Positions 45,387-57,464 are shown, counted from the first letter of the stretch. The stretch: 64,000 nucleotides of DNA from Erythrobasidium yunnanense (GCA_001600175.1 BCJC01000007.1:1388115-1452114), one strand, 5' to 3'. Translations and numbers: made by a program. The notes: generated by a model from the letters alone, not told the origin.

Positions 45387-47457
45387 ATGGCCGACATCGA
45401 AATCAAACGACGTCGCAGAACTACAAAGCAAGAGCTGGCCATCCTCGAGGATCTCTTCAGGAGCAATCCAAATCCACCAAAGGCAGAGAGAGCAAGAGTA
45501 TGCCAACTCATAGATATGCCCCCTAGAAAGCTGCAGGTATGTCCCTTACTCACTCTTCGCAAGAAAGCACTCTGCGCGGTCACGGTTGGCTGATTGTTTT
45601 GTTATTGTTGTCCCGCGACTATTTTGTGCATTGATTCAACAGGTCTGGCTTCAGAACAGACGGTGAGCGGCACTTCACATACTCACTCTACAGCACACAT
45701 ACTTACCCTAGCTCGCTCGCAGCCAAAAAGAAAAGAAGGACGCCGAGAAATGGAAGCCTGCAAGCTATACCTCCGAGGGCGTAAAGCTTGAAGAAGCGAC
45801 TAGCTCTGTTCCTTGTGCACCTTGCTCATCTTCTTCATCATCATCTGCTTGCGAAGATGCATCCACACCTCCGCCTTCATCTTCTGCGATCCCATCTTCT
45901 TCTGCCAAACCTCCTACTCTGCGATTACCACCTCTAGCAGTCGCAATAGGCAATACAGACGCCGATGCGTCACTATCACTCGCCTCTCCCGCTCCTCTGT
46001 CAACCTCAGAAACGCTCTCCGCAAGGTCGTATTCCCTACCTCTTCCGCCAGTGTCAGCACCTCCTTCGCAAACAGTATTCTCGCACGCAATGACGCGGAC
46101 CCTCACGGATCCTCCTCGATCAGCTATCGCTGGCTCTTTCCCTCCATCTATCTATGACCGTCCCCTGCTCAAGCGAAGCGATAGTTCCCTCTCCCTATCT
46201 TCCACGAAAGATGGACGAGCAGCAATGTTTGGACAGTCTATACAACTACCTTCTCTGTCCATCACGACGTGTGGAAATGCTGGTCTTACAGTTGCAGCGG
46301 CAGAAGGAGGAGAGAAGAGCGCCATCATCAGTCCAGTCGATGAGCTTTTAAGCAAATTGCAGAGTGATCCGGTAGAACCTGAGCTGCATGATAGACAGCA
46401 AGAGATGCAGAGTGTCATGTCGCCCATTCGACGAAGAGGGAGCGTGAGAATGGAAGATATCCTAGGCAGTCATCGCAAACAGCAGCAGCAGCAGCGAGAA
46501 GCCGACTCTGCGAGCAAGCAGGACAACAGGATCCTCCATACGCGAGCTCCGCTAGGACGAGCATACACTGCTCCTCAGCCTCTGACTCTTCCTACTTCCG
46601 CTATTCCCTTCCCTTCCTCCACAGGTCGTACGGTCCTAGGCAACTCCACTGCCCTTTCACTATCTCGCTCAAACAGCAACACATCATCCTATGCCGACTC
46701 GACTGGCTCGCGCAAGAAACGTACATACTCATATGCGAATGCATCGATTTTACAACGCTCGATCTCGTACGACAGCTTACAAGCCAACAAGGAGAACATC
46801 CATCCTTCTTCCTATTCCTCTTCGATGTATGATGATACACCTACTTGGGACAGCCATCTTCATCTAGGCGTACAGACGCGCCCTATGCTCTCTCGCTCGC
46901 GAAGCTACCAAGACCGCACTACTTCCTCTACTTCTGCTTCTATGCTAGTCAAGAAACAACGAACAGCCGTATCGCTTCATTCCAGCGAATCAGGCAGTGA
47001 TTTCGACGAGCTCGAAGACGATGCTACAAACGCAGGCGAAGGAGAGGGAGATGAACCGGACCTTACATTCTCCACTATCGCTTCTTCTACGAAGAAGGAT
47101 AGGTCCGCTAGATATAGCGAGACGGAAGCTAGTGATTCAGAATATGAGAACGGTACTGGAAGTCTTTCGACTTCTTTCTCGTCGTCATTCACGTCCTCGC
47201 TGGGCACTTCGTTCCTCGCCTCGTCGTCAGCTGCACGATCAACCCATGCTACACTCGCCAATACCCTCGCTCCTATCCGAGGACCCTCCATCGGCAGTAA
47301 AGGAAGAGTATATGGAAATGCCAAAGCAGGGAACGAGAACCAGAAGATACTATCGCCGCGAAAGGCTGGAGAAGATGTCGGAAGTGAGGATGATGAGGAC
47401 ATGTCGAGAGAAGAAGTGGATTGCGCTGCTGTCTTGCTGGGCTTCGGAAGAGTCTGA
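45387..47457 (+). CDS. Homeodomain transcription factor, 634 aa
   Basis: Exons are 45387-45536, 45643-45662 and 45723-47457. The homeodomain occupies the first 65 residues: KRRRRTTKQELAILEDLFRS, NPNPPKAERARVCQLIDMPP, then RKLQVWLQNRRQKEKKDAEK. Its helix 3 is split by two introns around a 20-nt exon. The DNA-contact Asn of WxQN is kept, but the usual Phe is Leu (WLQN). The rest is a long Ser/Thr/Pro-rich, probably disordered region with acidic runs (FDELEDDATNAGEGEGDEPD, EDDEDMSREEVD) that could act in transcription control. Being next to the divergent FBA1 implies nothing about targets. The DNA-binding call is firm; the biological role is unknown. Confidence 0.87.
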
Positions 47458-47936
47458 AGTACAGTATCGGAGAAGGAGATATGAAACATAAATGAAAGGA
47501 CGCGACGGCGCACACAACTGAACGCATACTATTGCTTGGATAGGATGAACGAGAACGCAATGATCACGACAAACAGATACCCAGACCCTAACGACCCTGT
47601 CAATGATCAATGACGAAACGTACATAAGATAAGCTGTTGAAAGCGCTTGTTATGAAAGCTGCTAGCGGATCACCGCTGTTGTCTTGTAGTTAGAATAGTG
47701 TATTACGTGAGACGAAGTAACAAGTAAGCCAAATGACGAAACGAGCTTTCTATGCAGAACGAGCTCCGCACTGTTGATACTTGATATACAGCTCGTTGCG
47801 CGTTGGAGGTAAATCATGTCTATCTTTGATGCTACACAAGGCGTATAAAGTGCGAAAGATTGCGGAAGTATAAACAATAAGAATCAGGTCTAAGGTCAAC
47901 TGCGTGCGGCACGAACGAATGCATTGCGTATCTACT
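47458..47936. other. Convergent 3' region, no gene seen
   Basis: Between the homeobox gene stop and the LEA2-like gene stop. No supported gene. Confidence 0.4.
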
Positions 47937-49173
47937 CTACGATCCTCCTCCACCGCCAAGCAGTCCGGAGACATCGCTTCCGCCAACCAAGCCTTGAACG
48001 TCCTGGAGAGACAGAGGGCCTAGAGACAAGCAATTGGTCAGTTCCATGTGAATCCCGGGTATCAGACAGGCTTTACGTACAGCCGAAGCTCGTTTGACTC
48101 TTAAACGTCGGGCTTATGGATATACCAGCGATGTTGAGCGACAATGTCAAGTCGTAGTTTACATTGATGTTGCTGGTTTGTGAGCCAATGAAACCACACT
48201 TTGTAGCTATGTCTTCGAGGATCGCATTGTTCGGATCGATGGCCTTCGTGTAGCTAGCCACAACGCGTTAGCCTCGCTCGCGAAGAATAATTGAAAGTGC
48301 TCACTTGATTGCGAAGGGAAAGAAGAGAGTATTATGACTGTGCGCAGGAATGCGAACATTGTTCATAATCCCTCCGCCGAGAGCAGTCTCGGTATTCGTA
48401 GGGTAGTACGCTTTAGCCTGAATCTTTTTGAAGGACGCGCCAAAGACTGCAATCGAAACAATCAGAAGGTTGGAAAACTTCAGGTAGATCGCAAGCCTTA
48501 CAATTCGGATTCGAGACTGCTATCTCGAGGTCCAGATTAAGGTTGAATCCGCCCGAGCTGATCGTGAGCTGCTGTGTTCCATCTTGCGGTGACATAACGC
48601 CCTTGAAAGCGACATTCGGAGGACGAACCTGTTGTTGTCGCAGATATCACGTGAAAATCAGCGCGTGCAGACATGGTAGCCAGGATGAATGAGACGCACC
48701 CAGAGAAGGAAAGAAGCGATGACTCCGATGATGATGATGAGTGCGAGGACGATGGTGCAGGCGCAGCATCTCATGCAAGTTCTGCGTTTCCCTCCCGCTG
48801 TAAAAGTGCCGTGATGCTCGTCCGACCTCCACATCTTGAGTCCTTCTTTCTTGGGTATCTTTCCTTCTGCAGCAGCTTGTAGCGCGATGCTGCCTCGCGT
48901 TGCCGAATGACCGTGGCCAGGCGTCCAATTCGATGTAGGCCGTATCCGCGGTATGGCAGGCGGTATCAGATCATCATCGTTATCGCCTGGTGTAGCACTG
49001 GCAAAGGCTGAAGTCGACTTTTCTAGCTTCTCGTCGTTGTTGGAGCCATACGACGCCTGGCGGGCGAACGAGACGCTAGGCCTCGATTGATGGTTCGGAG
49101 CTGCTGGCGATTCGCCCTTCTCGCTCGCACTGTTGGGTGGATAGCTGTACGTGTAGCCATAGTCTTTGCTCAT
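47937..49173 (-). CDS. Single-pass membrane protein with LEA2-like domain, 332 aa
   Basis: Exons: 49173-48700, 48628-48502, 48446-48305, 48253-48081 and 48019-47937. The N-terminal 130 residues are polar, Ser/Asn-rich and cytosolic. KRRTCMRCCACTIVLALIII-IGVIASFLLWV is a Cys-flanked transmembrane helix. The outer part follows the LEA-14/LEA2 pattern: VRPPNVAFKGV, LNLDLEIAVSNPNFFGASFK, AKAYYPTNTETALGGG, NNVRIPAHSHNTLFFPFAIN and VNYDLTLSLNIAGISI. It ends in a Gly-rich tail. Such proteins are frequent in fungi and probably sit at the vacuole or plasma membrane; the role is unknown. The start at 49173 is the first ATG in frame; upstream in-frame codons lack ATG. Confidence 0.78.
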
Positions 49174-49530
49174 GGCTGGATGACTGCTCGTAATGTCGCG
49201 AGCTGCAAAGGTCGTCAAGCGCGTGTTTGGTGTCGAAGCAGCTATGCGCGAGTGCAACTGGCGTTGTACAGAAGCGTGGAAATAGGGCTCGTAGTGTCAG
49301 AAAGTGGTCGGTGAGTTGGTAAGGTGCACAATACGGTCACAGCCAGCCGCGCGCAAAGATCCAAACAAACAAAAGAAGGCCAAACCGAGCTGACGAAGTA
49401 GACTGCAGATGAATGGTCCTTCATGCAGAAAGTTGGAATGAACATAAAGTACGTCGCATCTAGCGCTTCCCGCTGGATCCGAGCGATGGTCGCGCAAGCC
49501 ATTTACGCGAGCTTCGGATTGACTACATCG
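49174..49530. other. Intergenic, no gene seen
   Basis: Between the LEA2-like start and the alpha/beta hydrolase stop. Nothing coding is supported. Confidence 0.4.
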
Positions 49531-50526
49531 CTATTTCAGCCGCAGCCTACAAAGATCCTTCAAGACCGCCTCCCCATGGTCCACCATCATCTGCTCGTGT
49601 CCTGGGGCTTCAACAACCTTGAAGACGGGCTTGCGCAACTTCTTACTCAATTCTTTCCCTGCTGCTAAGGCTATAATCGTATCTTTCTCGGAATACCACA
49701 TCTTGATACCCTTATAACGAACTTCTGTGGGAGAAAAGCCCCAGTCCTTTTGCATAAGCTGAGTGTCCAGAAGAGCGCCCTCTGGGTTTGCGGTCGGAGG
49801 TAAGTCCAGCAGGTCATTGCCTAGCATACTGACTGCTTTTGGTAGGAAGGACTGCGCTGCTGAGGTGCCGACAGTCTTTGCCAGTACCTGATGGACACCG
49901 GCTAACGCGGTGGTCTGGAGAGCATCTGGGAGATTATTCACCACGATGAGCTTAGCGCGAGAGAGTGCATCGAGGTGAGGGTTTGCCATGTACCATGGAG
50001 GTACGCCAGCTACAATCGCGACTCCCAATACCTCACAAGGACTGAAGTATCTAAGCGAAGAGAGGAGATAGGAAGTACCGCCCGAGATGGAGATCATGTA
50101 GAACCTTTTGACTCTCAGATATCGCAAGATGGCTATCAGATACTTGTGAAAGTCTGGGATGACTCGTTCTGGATCATGAGTAGAGAGGCCTAGGCCAGGT
50201 CTGTCTATTGCAATAATCTTCAGAGACATTTTCTTGGCGGGGACATGCAGTTCACCAGCTTGCAGACTGTCCGTCGGTGTGCCATGAAAGAAGACAATAG
50301 GAGGAGAGCGGCTGTGCAAATCGCCATAAAGTCGGTAGGAGATCAGACCGCCGTGAAACGGCAGAGTCCGGAGCCTAGCTTTAGTGGCAACTGTAGACAA
50401 AAGAGTGGTCTTGCGAGTGCTGAGGATGTTGGCTGATCTGTCCGAGGAGGATGAGGACATTTCCGAGGAAGAGGTGAATGAGGACAAGGAAGAGGAGTAT
50501 CGTTTAGGACGCATGTTGCTCTGCAT
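49531..50526 (-). CDS. Alpha/beta hydrolase, 331 aa, intronless
   Basis: A single exon, unlike nearly all its neighbours. Fold markers in order: the oxyanion strand IVFFHGTPTD, the strand IIAIDRPGLGLSTHD, the nucleophile elbow FYMISISGGTSY (Ser in the SISGG context), the acid in IKMWYSEKDT, and the catalytic His in EAPGHEQMM. The first 45 residues are Ser-rich and could be a targeting or linker region. No signal peptide. The substrate is not predictable; related fungal proteins are simply called alpha/beta hydrolases. The start may be either of two Met codons five residues apart. Confidence 0.85.
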   Translation of the reverse strand: MQSNMRPKRYSSSLSSFTSSSEMSSSSSDRSANILSTRKTTLLSTVATKARLRTLPFHGGLISYRLYGDLHSRSPPIVFFHGTPTDSLQAGELHVPAKKMSLKIIAIDRPGLGLSTHDPERVIPDFHKYLIAILRYLRVKRFYMISISGGTSYLLSSLRYFSPCEVLGVAIVAGVPPWYMANPHLDALSRAKLIVVNNLPDALQTTALAGVHQVLAKTVGTSAAQSFLPKAVSMLGNDLLDLPPTANPEGALLDTQLMQKDWGFSPTEVRYKGIKMWYSEKDTIIALAAGKELSKKLRKPVFKVVEAPGHEQMMVDHGEAVLKDLCRLRLK

Positions 50527-50904
50527 ATACTACTCAAGGACTTGTTCAATCGCGCGAACGAGTTGTGAGAACAGCAGAGGGAGGTTTGGTGTAGATGTTC
50601 GGACAGAGCGGAGCACAGCCCTGACATCCACTCATCAACCTATCCGATCTTCTCTAGTATGCATACATGAGTCTGTGTATAGTATCAGTCTGATCATCTG
50701 CTCAAGCGGCCTTTGCTTGTAGCCGTCTTGCATGATGTATCTAGATCGCTCCTGTACCGCTGCAACCTCGCGACACGCGCATCACCTACTCGCGAGAGAT
50801 GCCAAGATTGTGTAGGTGATGCCTTCCGAGCAGTTCGGGCAGTGTAAAGAAATGGCCAGGGCATGAGGCCGGAATCCGGAAGTCAGCTCGATGTTCGCTT
50901 TCCT
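50527..50904. other. Intergenic, no gene seen
   Basis: Between the hydrolase start and the GNAT copy A stop. No supported gene. Confidence 0.4.
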
Positions 50905-51845
50905 TTAGAGCTTTTCTTCCTCCCTTTCACTCTTTGGCGGTCTGAACATAGTACATAACGGTACTGGTCCACCTTTCTCGCCTTCGAAGATGACGTCGGT
51001 AAAGATGACCTTGAAGCCAGCTCTCTTGTATACGCTGGCGCCAGCTGGGCTAGCCGTGAGGTATACTGCACGATCCTCTTCGTCCGCTTTGTTAAGACCC
51101 CACTGAAGCATCTGTGTACCAAGCCCTCGACCGGAATATTCGGGGACCACGCCTGCCCGACAGTGCTTAGCAAAAGCTTGGAAGGATGGAACCTCGAGCC
51201 GGCTCACATAGAAATGCGAGATACCAGTAGCCTGCTGCCTCGTGAGAAGCTTGGATATAAGGCTCCGTGCTTCTATCCATCTCTGCTTCCCAGCGAACCT
51301 GTCTATGGAGCCTGGCTGCATCTTCCGGGAAGAATCGAGCGTATAGCTTGGGAGGTATGACGGCATTGACTATAGCATCATATACCCTGAATGCCAGGGC
51401 TGCTAGACGCTCGAAGAAGCTGAGCTTTCGGAGGTGATGCCTTGCATTGTCAGTACTGGGAACAAGCCAGGTAGCAACCGCTACAGGTTCGCCATTGGCT
51501 TTATTGGAAGCAATGAAGATGTGATGTTTCCTCGAAACAAGTCCGCGCCGACTGCCAGGCAACCGAATGCGTCGTGTCTCTTGCATGGCTGCTGAGCGTA
51601 GAGGTGAAGTTGGAGCTGGCCATTGATATAGCTATACCTTGGAAGCAGTCAATTACGATATGCCTAACAACTCCGCAGGAGCTGCTCACCCAGTAGCACA
51701 TTGGGTCATCTCCAAATGTGTGCGTAAAAATATGACCAAGAAGCCTGGCATCTGCTAACGAAGCCCGACGCGTAGAGAGGCCAGGAGGTGGCCGTCGAGG
51801 TTGCTTTGCAGGCGAAAGCCCATCTTGAGATGCATGAGTACTCAT
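50905..51845 (-). CDS. GNAT acetyltransferase, tandem copy A, 279 aa
   Basis: Exons: 51845-51638, 51591-51208 and 51152-50905 (840 nt). The GNAT fold is seen in STRRASLADARLLGHIFTHT at the start, ATWLVPST, and the acetyl-CoA loop CVVPEYSGRGLGTQMLQWGL, which contains the RGLG form of the Q/RxxGxG motif. It continues with AVYLTASPAGASVYKRAGF, the usual end of motif A/B. No substrate is known for this fungal group. Copy B lies 560 bases upstream of its start on the same strand and has the same exon plan; copy A has a GT donor (GTGAGC) in the last intron. Confidence 0.82.
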
Positions 51846-52407
51846 AATGAAGAAGACAGCTTGTCAGTCTATTTCTGGGAAGGCAGCCCGAAGTATCACC
51901 GAGCAAGATGGGTCTGGAGGACTTTTTCTCGGGATATTGACAATATCTAGCTTACAACGTCCACAAACAGCCAGGCTGACTGAATGCTCGAAAGGAGACG
52001 CAGGTCTTGCTGATAGAAGGATGCTACTGATATAGACAATACGAAGCGTAACTCCGTTTTCAACACTTAACAGGCTACTGAACATCGCCAGTAAGGCCAT
52101 CTTTGTTAGACCCCCTATAAGCAGTCGCGCTTGTATGGCCGGGGGGATAGGCTCCCTTGCGGCATTTGATTGGCTTCAAAAGCTTGCACGTCGAGATAAT
52201 GGTGATCCTAGACATACCGTTGCCGCGATCTTCGAATCTAGACCCAGAGGGTCTCCCATACGGGCCATCAACGGCAGAGAGCAGGCGCAGCCTCGCGGCC
52301 AGGGATGCCGTTTACCGTTGCCGATCAGCGGTTACGAATCCTTGATGCTGTGTACCCACTACCAGAGGCCAGATATGTTGAGTTCCGGATAGGTCTCCGT
52401 TTAAGCC
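51846..52407. other. Intergenic between the two GNAT genes
   Basis: No supported gene; presumed promoter of copy A and 3' end of copy B. Confidence 0.4.
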
Positions 52408-53334
52408 TTAGCTGGCAAATAATAGCTTTTCTTGATCGCGCTCGCTCTTTGGAGGTCTATACATGGTGCATAGGTGTATTGGATCGCCTTGCTCGTCCTG
52501 GAGCACCATGGCGCTATAGATTGCCTGGAAGCCAGCTCGTTCGTACACTCGCGTGCCAGAAGGGCTCGCAGTCACATATACCGCTCGATTCTCTTCGTCC
52601 GCTTTCTCGAGTCCCCATTCGAGGAGTAAAGATCCTACCCCTCGACCAGCATATTCGGGAACTACGCCTGTAATGCTTGTGAGCAGGGTTACTCGACTCG
52701 CGATGTCTATGAGACTCGCAGATGAAGGAGAGGTGCCAGTAGCCTTCTTTCTCGTATATAAGGTGATTGCTGGGCTTGGGAGCTTTAGCCATCTCTGCTC
52801 GCCAGCGGACCTGTCTTTGGCGTCTTGCTTCGCCTTCGGGATCGAAGAGGGCGTATATCTTGTCCGGAATAAGGTTGTTGACTATCGCATCGTATAATCT
52901 GTACACAAGGCCTGCGATCCGCTCGTACAGGCTAAGCTTTCGTTGATGGTGTTTCGCATTCTCGGTGTTTGGTATGAGCCAGCCGACGGTGCCAATAACT
53001 TCGCCAGTATCTTCATCTGAAGCCATGAGGTAGTGATATTGGCTGGACACGAGTCTTCGCTTTGCATCAGGTAGCCTCAGGCGTTGTGCCTCTTGCATTG
53101 CTGCTGAATGTTCAGGAGACCCACGAGCTGGCCAGTGATAGTACTACGGCTCAGGAATCGTCAGACAGGACGGTCTTGAGCTTCTTCTAGAACTCTGCGC
53201 ACCCAGCTGCACATCGGGTCCTCCATGAATGACCGGCAGAACAGGGAACCAAGCAGCCTGGCATCTGCAAGCGAAGCACGCCGCATAGAGAGGTTCACAG
53301 TCGTTTTTCTAAGCTGGGCTCCCTTGGTAGTCAT
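52408..53334 (-). CDS. GNAT acetyltransferase, tandem copy B
   Basis: A paralog of copy A: SMRRASLADARLLGSLFCRS, MQEAQRLRLPDAKRRLVSSQ, TVGWLIPNTENAKHHQRKLS, then CVVPEYAGRGVGSLLLEWGL and AVYVTASPSGTRVYERAGF. The last exon is 52667-52408. The intron before it (52719-52668) starts GCGAGT, so it is a GC-AG intron where copy A has GTGAGC at the same site. The junction between exon 1 (ending after MCSWV near 53165) and exon 2 (from about 53100) could not be settled: the obvious GT donors leave the wrong phase. The start at 53334 follows the match to copy A; an upstream Met at 53574 would nearly touch the divergent transporter gene. Confidence 0.72.
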
Positions 53335-53589
53335 ATCGTTTGCGTATTTGCTGTCGACTGCCATCAAGTCCGAGAACGATTCTCCAGCCGTCAAGAAGAG
53401 CCAACCCTTGGGCCGTCGAGTAACTGAAGGCTGGGGCAGACGTTTAGTCACAATTGCTGCCTGCGACGCCGCCTGGACACAAGACAATTTCAAGGGTTTG
53501 CCTTCGCCAGGAGAAGAACCGCTGCATGTTGCTGGAGGTGGTAAAGTTTGGGCAATCACCTCAGCCAGCTGCATCTCTGTGACTTCAAG

Positions 53590-55448
53590 ATGCCATCCAC
53601 AACCCCGTATGGCTATGCGCTCCTCGAAGACGAAGCTGGACCCGCTGAGCAGGACATCGAGCTCTCAGACCGGTCCGCGACCTGTACTTCCTCGAATCTC
53701 AAAGCATACAAAGAGCACGATGTTCAGTCGGACGTCGACTCGATCCAACACGTAGCGGATGAGCGCAAGCTGGTTCGCAAGCTGGATATCGTTATTCTGC
53801 CATTCGCCATGCTGCTCTACACAAGCGCATACCTCGATCGAGGCAATCTAGGCAATGCTAGACTACAAGGTCTACAGAAGGATGTCCTCGGGGATGATGA
53901 TGCCAAATTTTCCTTTGCGCTTTCCTGTTTCTTCATCACCTATATCACGCTATCAATCCCTGGGACTTTGCTTGCCAAGGCCATCTTACCATCTATATCT
54001 ATCGCTTGCGGGGCGCTCATATGGTCTATCGGTGCTACGGCTCAGGCAAGTGTATATGGTCCTTCCGCCCTCAACGTGTGCCGTCTCCTTGTTGGTACTG
54101 GCGAAGCGATGTTTGGGCAAGCCATGTCGCTTTACTTTACCTTTGTGAGCCTGCTTAGCCTAATATTCTGCTGTAACGCTCACCCTACGATGACAGTGGT
54201 ACAAAAAATCTGAAATTGCAACTCGCGTCGGACTCTTTATTGCATGCGGAGCATTGGCTGGAGCCTTTGGCGGCCTCATTGCCTATGCCGTACAGGGTAT
54301 TCCCAACCCTCCATTTGCCAGCTGGCGCATCCTTTTCTTACTAGAAGGCTTTCCGAGCTTACTTCTGGCCATATCTGTGTTCCTCTTTCTACCTTCGAGA
54401 CCGGAAGAAAGTCGCTATCTGAGTCGTTCCGAGCGCTCTCTAGCCTCGCTTCGCCTCGCAGAGGACTCGTCAAGCTCGGAAGCAGTGGGCATCGATTGGC
54501 AAGATGTACGAGATACCTTCGCAGACTGGAAGATATATGTCATTAGCGTCATGTATAGCTGCATGAATTTCGGGCTCAGTAGGGTGTTTGGTAAGTCCTT
54601 CCATGATCGGTTCTGACTGCATCTACCTCGATAGGCAGTGTCTCTGGCTTTCTACCTACTATCATCAAAGGTCTTGGCTACACAAACGCTCAAGCTCAAC
54701 TCCTCACTGTTCCTCCATATGCTGTCACCGTGGTCTTCATGTACTGCGTTTCCAGCTATTCTGATACTCGACAGACTCGAGGCGTACCAGGTAAGCAAGC
54801 TTAGCTATGTCAAGGCCGATATAGCTCATGCAGACTGCTGTCAGCTGCGGCCATATTCCTGCTGGGCTCGTTGGGCTGGAGCATTTTGCATTCAGTAGAT
54901 GCGGTCAGCGGGAGTCTTCATGTTCGCTACTTTGCTTGTGTCCTAGGTAGGTCCCAGTATTTGCTGGACGACAAATGCTAACGCATGAAGATCAATGATA
55001 CAGTTGTGATGGCAGGACTTTCTGCAATACCGATCATAGTCGCATGGGTCAGGCGAGAGATGTCCCGTCTCTGTTGTGCTGTGCTCACGTCCTGCATCTG
55101 CTATAGCAAGCGAACAACTGTGCGACCGAATCTGGCAGGGCAGTCGCACTCGGCATGCTCAATACGGTAGGCTTTCGCATAAGCCAATTCTCTCGAGCCA
55201 TCTCTAACCCGCGACCTTCTTAGATCGGACAATGTCTTAGTATAGCAGCGAGCTATTCCTTCCCGTCAAGCGATAGTCCCCAGTTCTCGAGGGGAACCAC
55301 CCTGAACATACTGTTCCAATGCTTGGGCTGCTGTATCGCGCTGAGTATGCGGGCCTGGTACCGGCGGGAGAACGATAGATTGGAGCATCCCATGGCTTCA
55401 AGTATGCCAGCTTCGCGGAAACACCCGACATTTAGGTACATCGCTTAG
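53590..55448 (+). CDS. MFS transporter, allantoate permease/ACS family, 511 aa
   Basis: Seven exons: 53590-54144, 54197-54590, 54635-54790, 54845-54946, 55004-55047, 55107-55166 and 55224-55448. The N-terminus is cytosolic, then LDIVILPFAMLLYTSAYLDR and RGNLGNARLQGL, the helix 1-2 signature of the anion:cation symporter family that includes Dal5-type permeases. Further family marks are RLLVGTGEAMFGQAMSLYFT, WRILFLLEGFPSLLL, and late helices with RAVALGMLNTIGQCLSIAAS and SYSFPSSDSPQF. Substrates in the family are small organic anions such as allantoate or nicotinate; it cannot be narrowed here. The Met at 53590 is the first ATG of the frame. Confidence 0.87.
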
Positions 55449-55527
55449 TATTGTGGTCCGCTCTGTAGTACGGAAGTTTGTTGTTGTATTGCGGATCATA
55501 CAAGTCCAGCAAGTGTACTTACTGGGC

Positions 55528-57380
55528 CTAATGCCCTTGCTGCGCTTTCGCGAGAGCTAGCTCGAGCAGTATCTTGTTGATAAGAGCACGCTTCATGAAT
55601 TGTTCTCGAGAAAGGAGCCGGATCCGCTTCAAGAACCTTTCTAGCTCGTCTTGCGTCCGCGTATCGCTATTGAATGCTCGGCCAAGGTGGTAGACCGTAT
55701 CTTCCAGCGCATTGTCCTCTGCGACCAGGTCCAGTAGCCTATTTTGATAATTAGTCGACGCAAATAGCGTGAGACGGAAGAACCTACTGATTGTGCACGA
55801 CATTCGTCCCGCAGACGAGCTCATCGACTTCGGTGTCTGGTCGAGTATTCAGGTTTTCCGTATTCTGCTCCGCATCCGCGACCAGACTCGCCATTCTGTC
55901 TCTTACGTTCGCACATACATCTCGAACTGCCTCTAACCTCGCCATCTCGTCTCGTATTGCGGGCTCTCCTTTTTGAAGGTCTTCATTGAGCGCTCGTAAA
56001 TGGCCATTCTCGTTGTGCAGATGGCTTTGCAGCGTGTTCAGATGGTAGATGAGCTGATTATACAAAGCTCGTCGAAGGTTGAGCATTTCAGGATTAGTAG
56101 GCCGGGGTGGAGGAGGTTGAGCTGCATTCGACGGTCCCGACGATGGTTCGTCGTCCGCCTCGAGTACGTTCACTGGCGTTCGTAAAGCACGTATAGATGG
56201 TGAGGCGGCTTGCGATACTGAGGAAGCCTGCCGACTAGTATCTGGACGAGGAGGAATATATGGCATCGGTGAAGCAGTTCCACTTGCCTGAGGATGTTGT
56301 ACGTGGCTTGTTGACGATGCATGCTGATATTGTGTCGTTGGAGTATACTGTCGAGGAGGTCCTTGGTAGGGCTGCTGGGGTGCGGGTGAATAATCGCGCT
56401 GGTATGGCTGAGCGTGGGGTGCGGGGTGCATTGCAGGATTTGGACTTTGTTGGGGATATTGATACGAGTTCTGCTGCGAGTGCGACCGAGACTGACTGAG
56501 CTCAGTAGGTAGGGGAGGTCTCATCGGAGTCTGATTGTATTGGTCTCGTTGCTGATGCATAGGCGTAGGACTAGGTGCAGCTCGATAGCCGTTGACGTAA
56601 GGCTTGTTCGGAAGGGCAGGAGAGGGAGAAGGGCCTTGATGGTCGCTATTGCCATTCAATGAACCAGGTGCGGGAGGTGCAGGCCGACCTAGAGTGCTTG
56701 GAGCCCGTGAGGGTCCTGCGGTTGTCGCTGCACCATTCGTAGGGCCCGTAGGTTTGGCATACAAAGGTGGCTCCTTCGAGAACACTGCCTGAAGGAACTC
56801 GCTAAGGGCGAGAAGATTGCATCCCTGCCATAGATTGTCAGCCTGCATTCGCTTGCCTGGATGGACAACAGCTCCGTACCTCGTGCTTCCGCTGCCACAT
56901 CTCGAGATACTCTCCCTTGCATAATCCTGATATATCTACGTTTCTGCCTGGCCTGACCAGCATATTCGCATTCGGCGTTACATAGACGATAGGCGGTTGT
57001 CGGGGATATTCATGGGGCAGCCAGTACGCGACAGGGATGTTGTAGGCATTGTTTCTGAACTTTATCGGTAGCGTTCCCTGCAGAGTCAGCAAGAGGGCCG
57101 TTCTTCCATCGTCATAGGCTGAGTTGCGGAGGTCTCGTCAGCTAGGGGAGGTAGGTTCGCATGGAGGGCATATATAGATCACTGTAGCTGTCTGTACGCG
57201 GTCTGAGAGATGGAAGAGCGTTCAAGGTCCTATCGACGTCCGCAAAGACGGTGTTCCGGTGAGCATACTGATGAAGGCTCTTTCAGCCAATCTTCGCATT
57301 ATAGGACGGTGCAGATTGATCGAGCATACTGGAGGTAAGACGGTATGCAGCCATTGCTGGACCGGGTTAAGGCTGGTCAT
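55528..57380 (-). CDS. VPS23: ESCRT-I subunit Vps23 (Tsg101), 540 aa
   Basis: Sorts ubiquitinated cargo into multivesicular endosomes. Exons: 57380-57330, 57267-57183, 57118-56880, 56824-55788 and 55738-55528. The N-terminal UEV domain (about residues 1-160) reads VQQWLHTVLPPYAHRNTVFA, SLRPRTDSYTYDDGRTALLL, GTLPIKFRNNAYNIPVAYWL, PRQPPIVYVTP, CNLLALSEFLQAVFSKEPP. A Pro/Gln-rich linker, a coiled coil (MLNLRRALYNQLIYHLNTLQ onward) and the C-terminal steadiness box (LVAEDNALEDTVYHLGRAF, FLKRIRLLSREQFMKRALIN) follow in the usual order. Exon 1 codes only 17 residues. The start codon is 84 bases from that of RAP1 on the other strand. Confidence 0.9.
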
Positions 57381-57464
57381 AAAGGTTGTCGATAGGAGAA
57401 CAAGCCAAGACGGCTTTCTTGCCCTCTAAATCCTAAGAATTCTTGACCAACCAGCGATAATGCA
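57381..57464. promoter_or_regulatory. Very short divergent promoter, VPS23/RAP1
   Basis: Only 84 bases separate the two start codons, so both 5' UTRs and core promoters must overlap or be very short. No operator is recognised. Confidence 0.55.
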
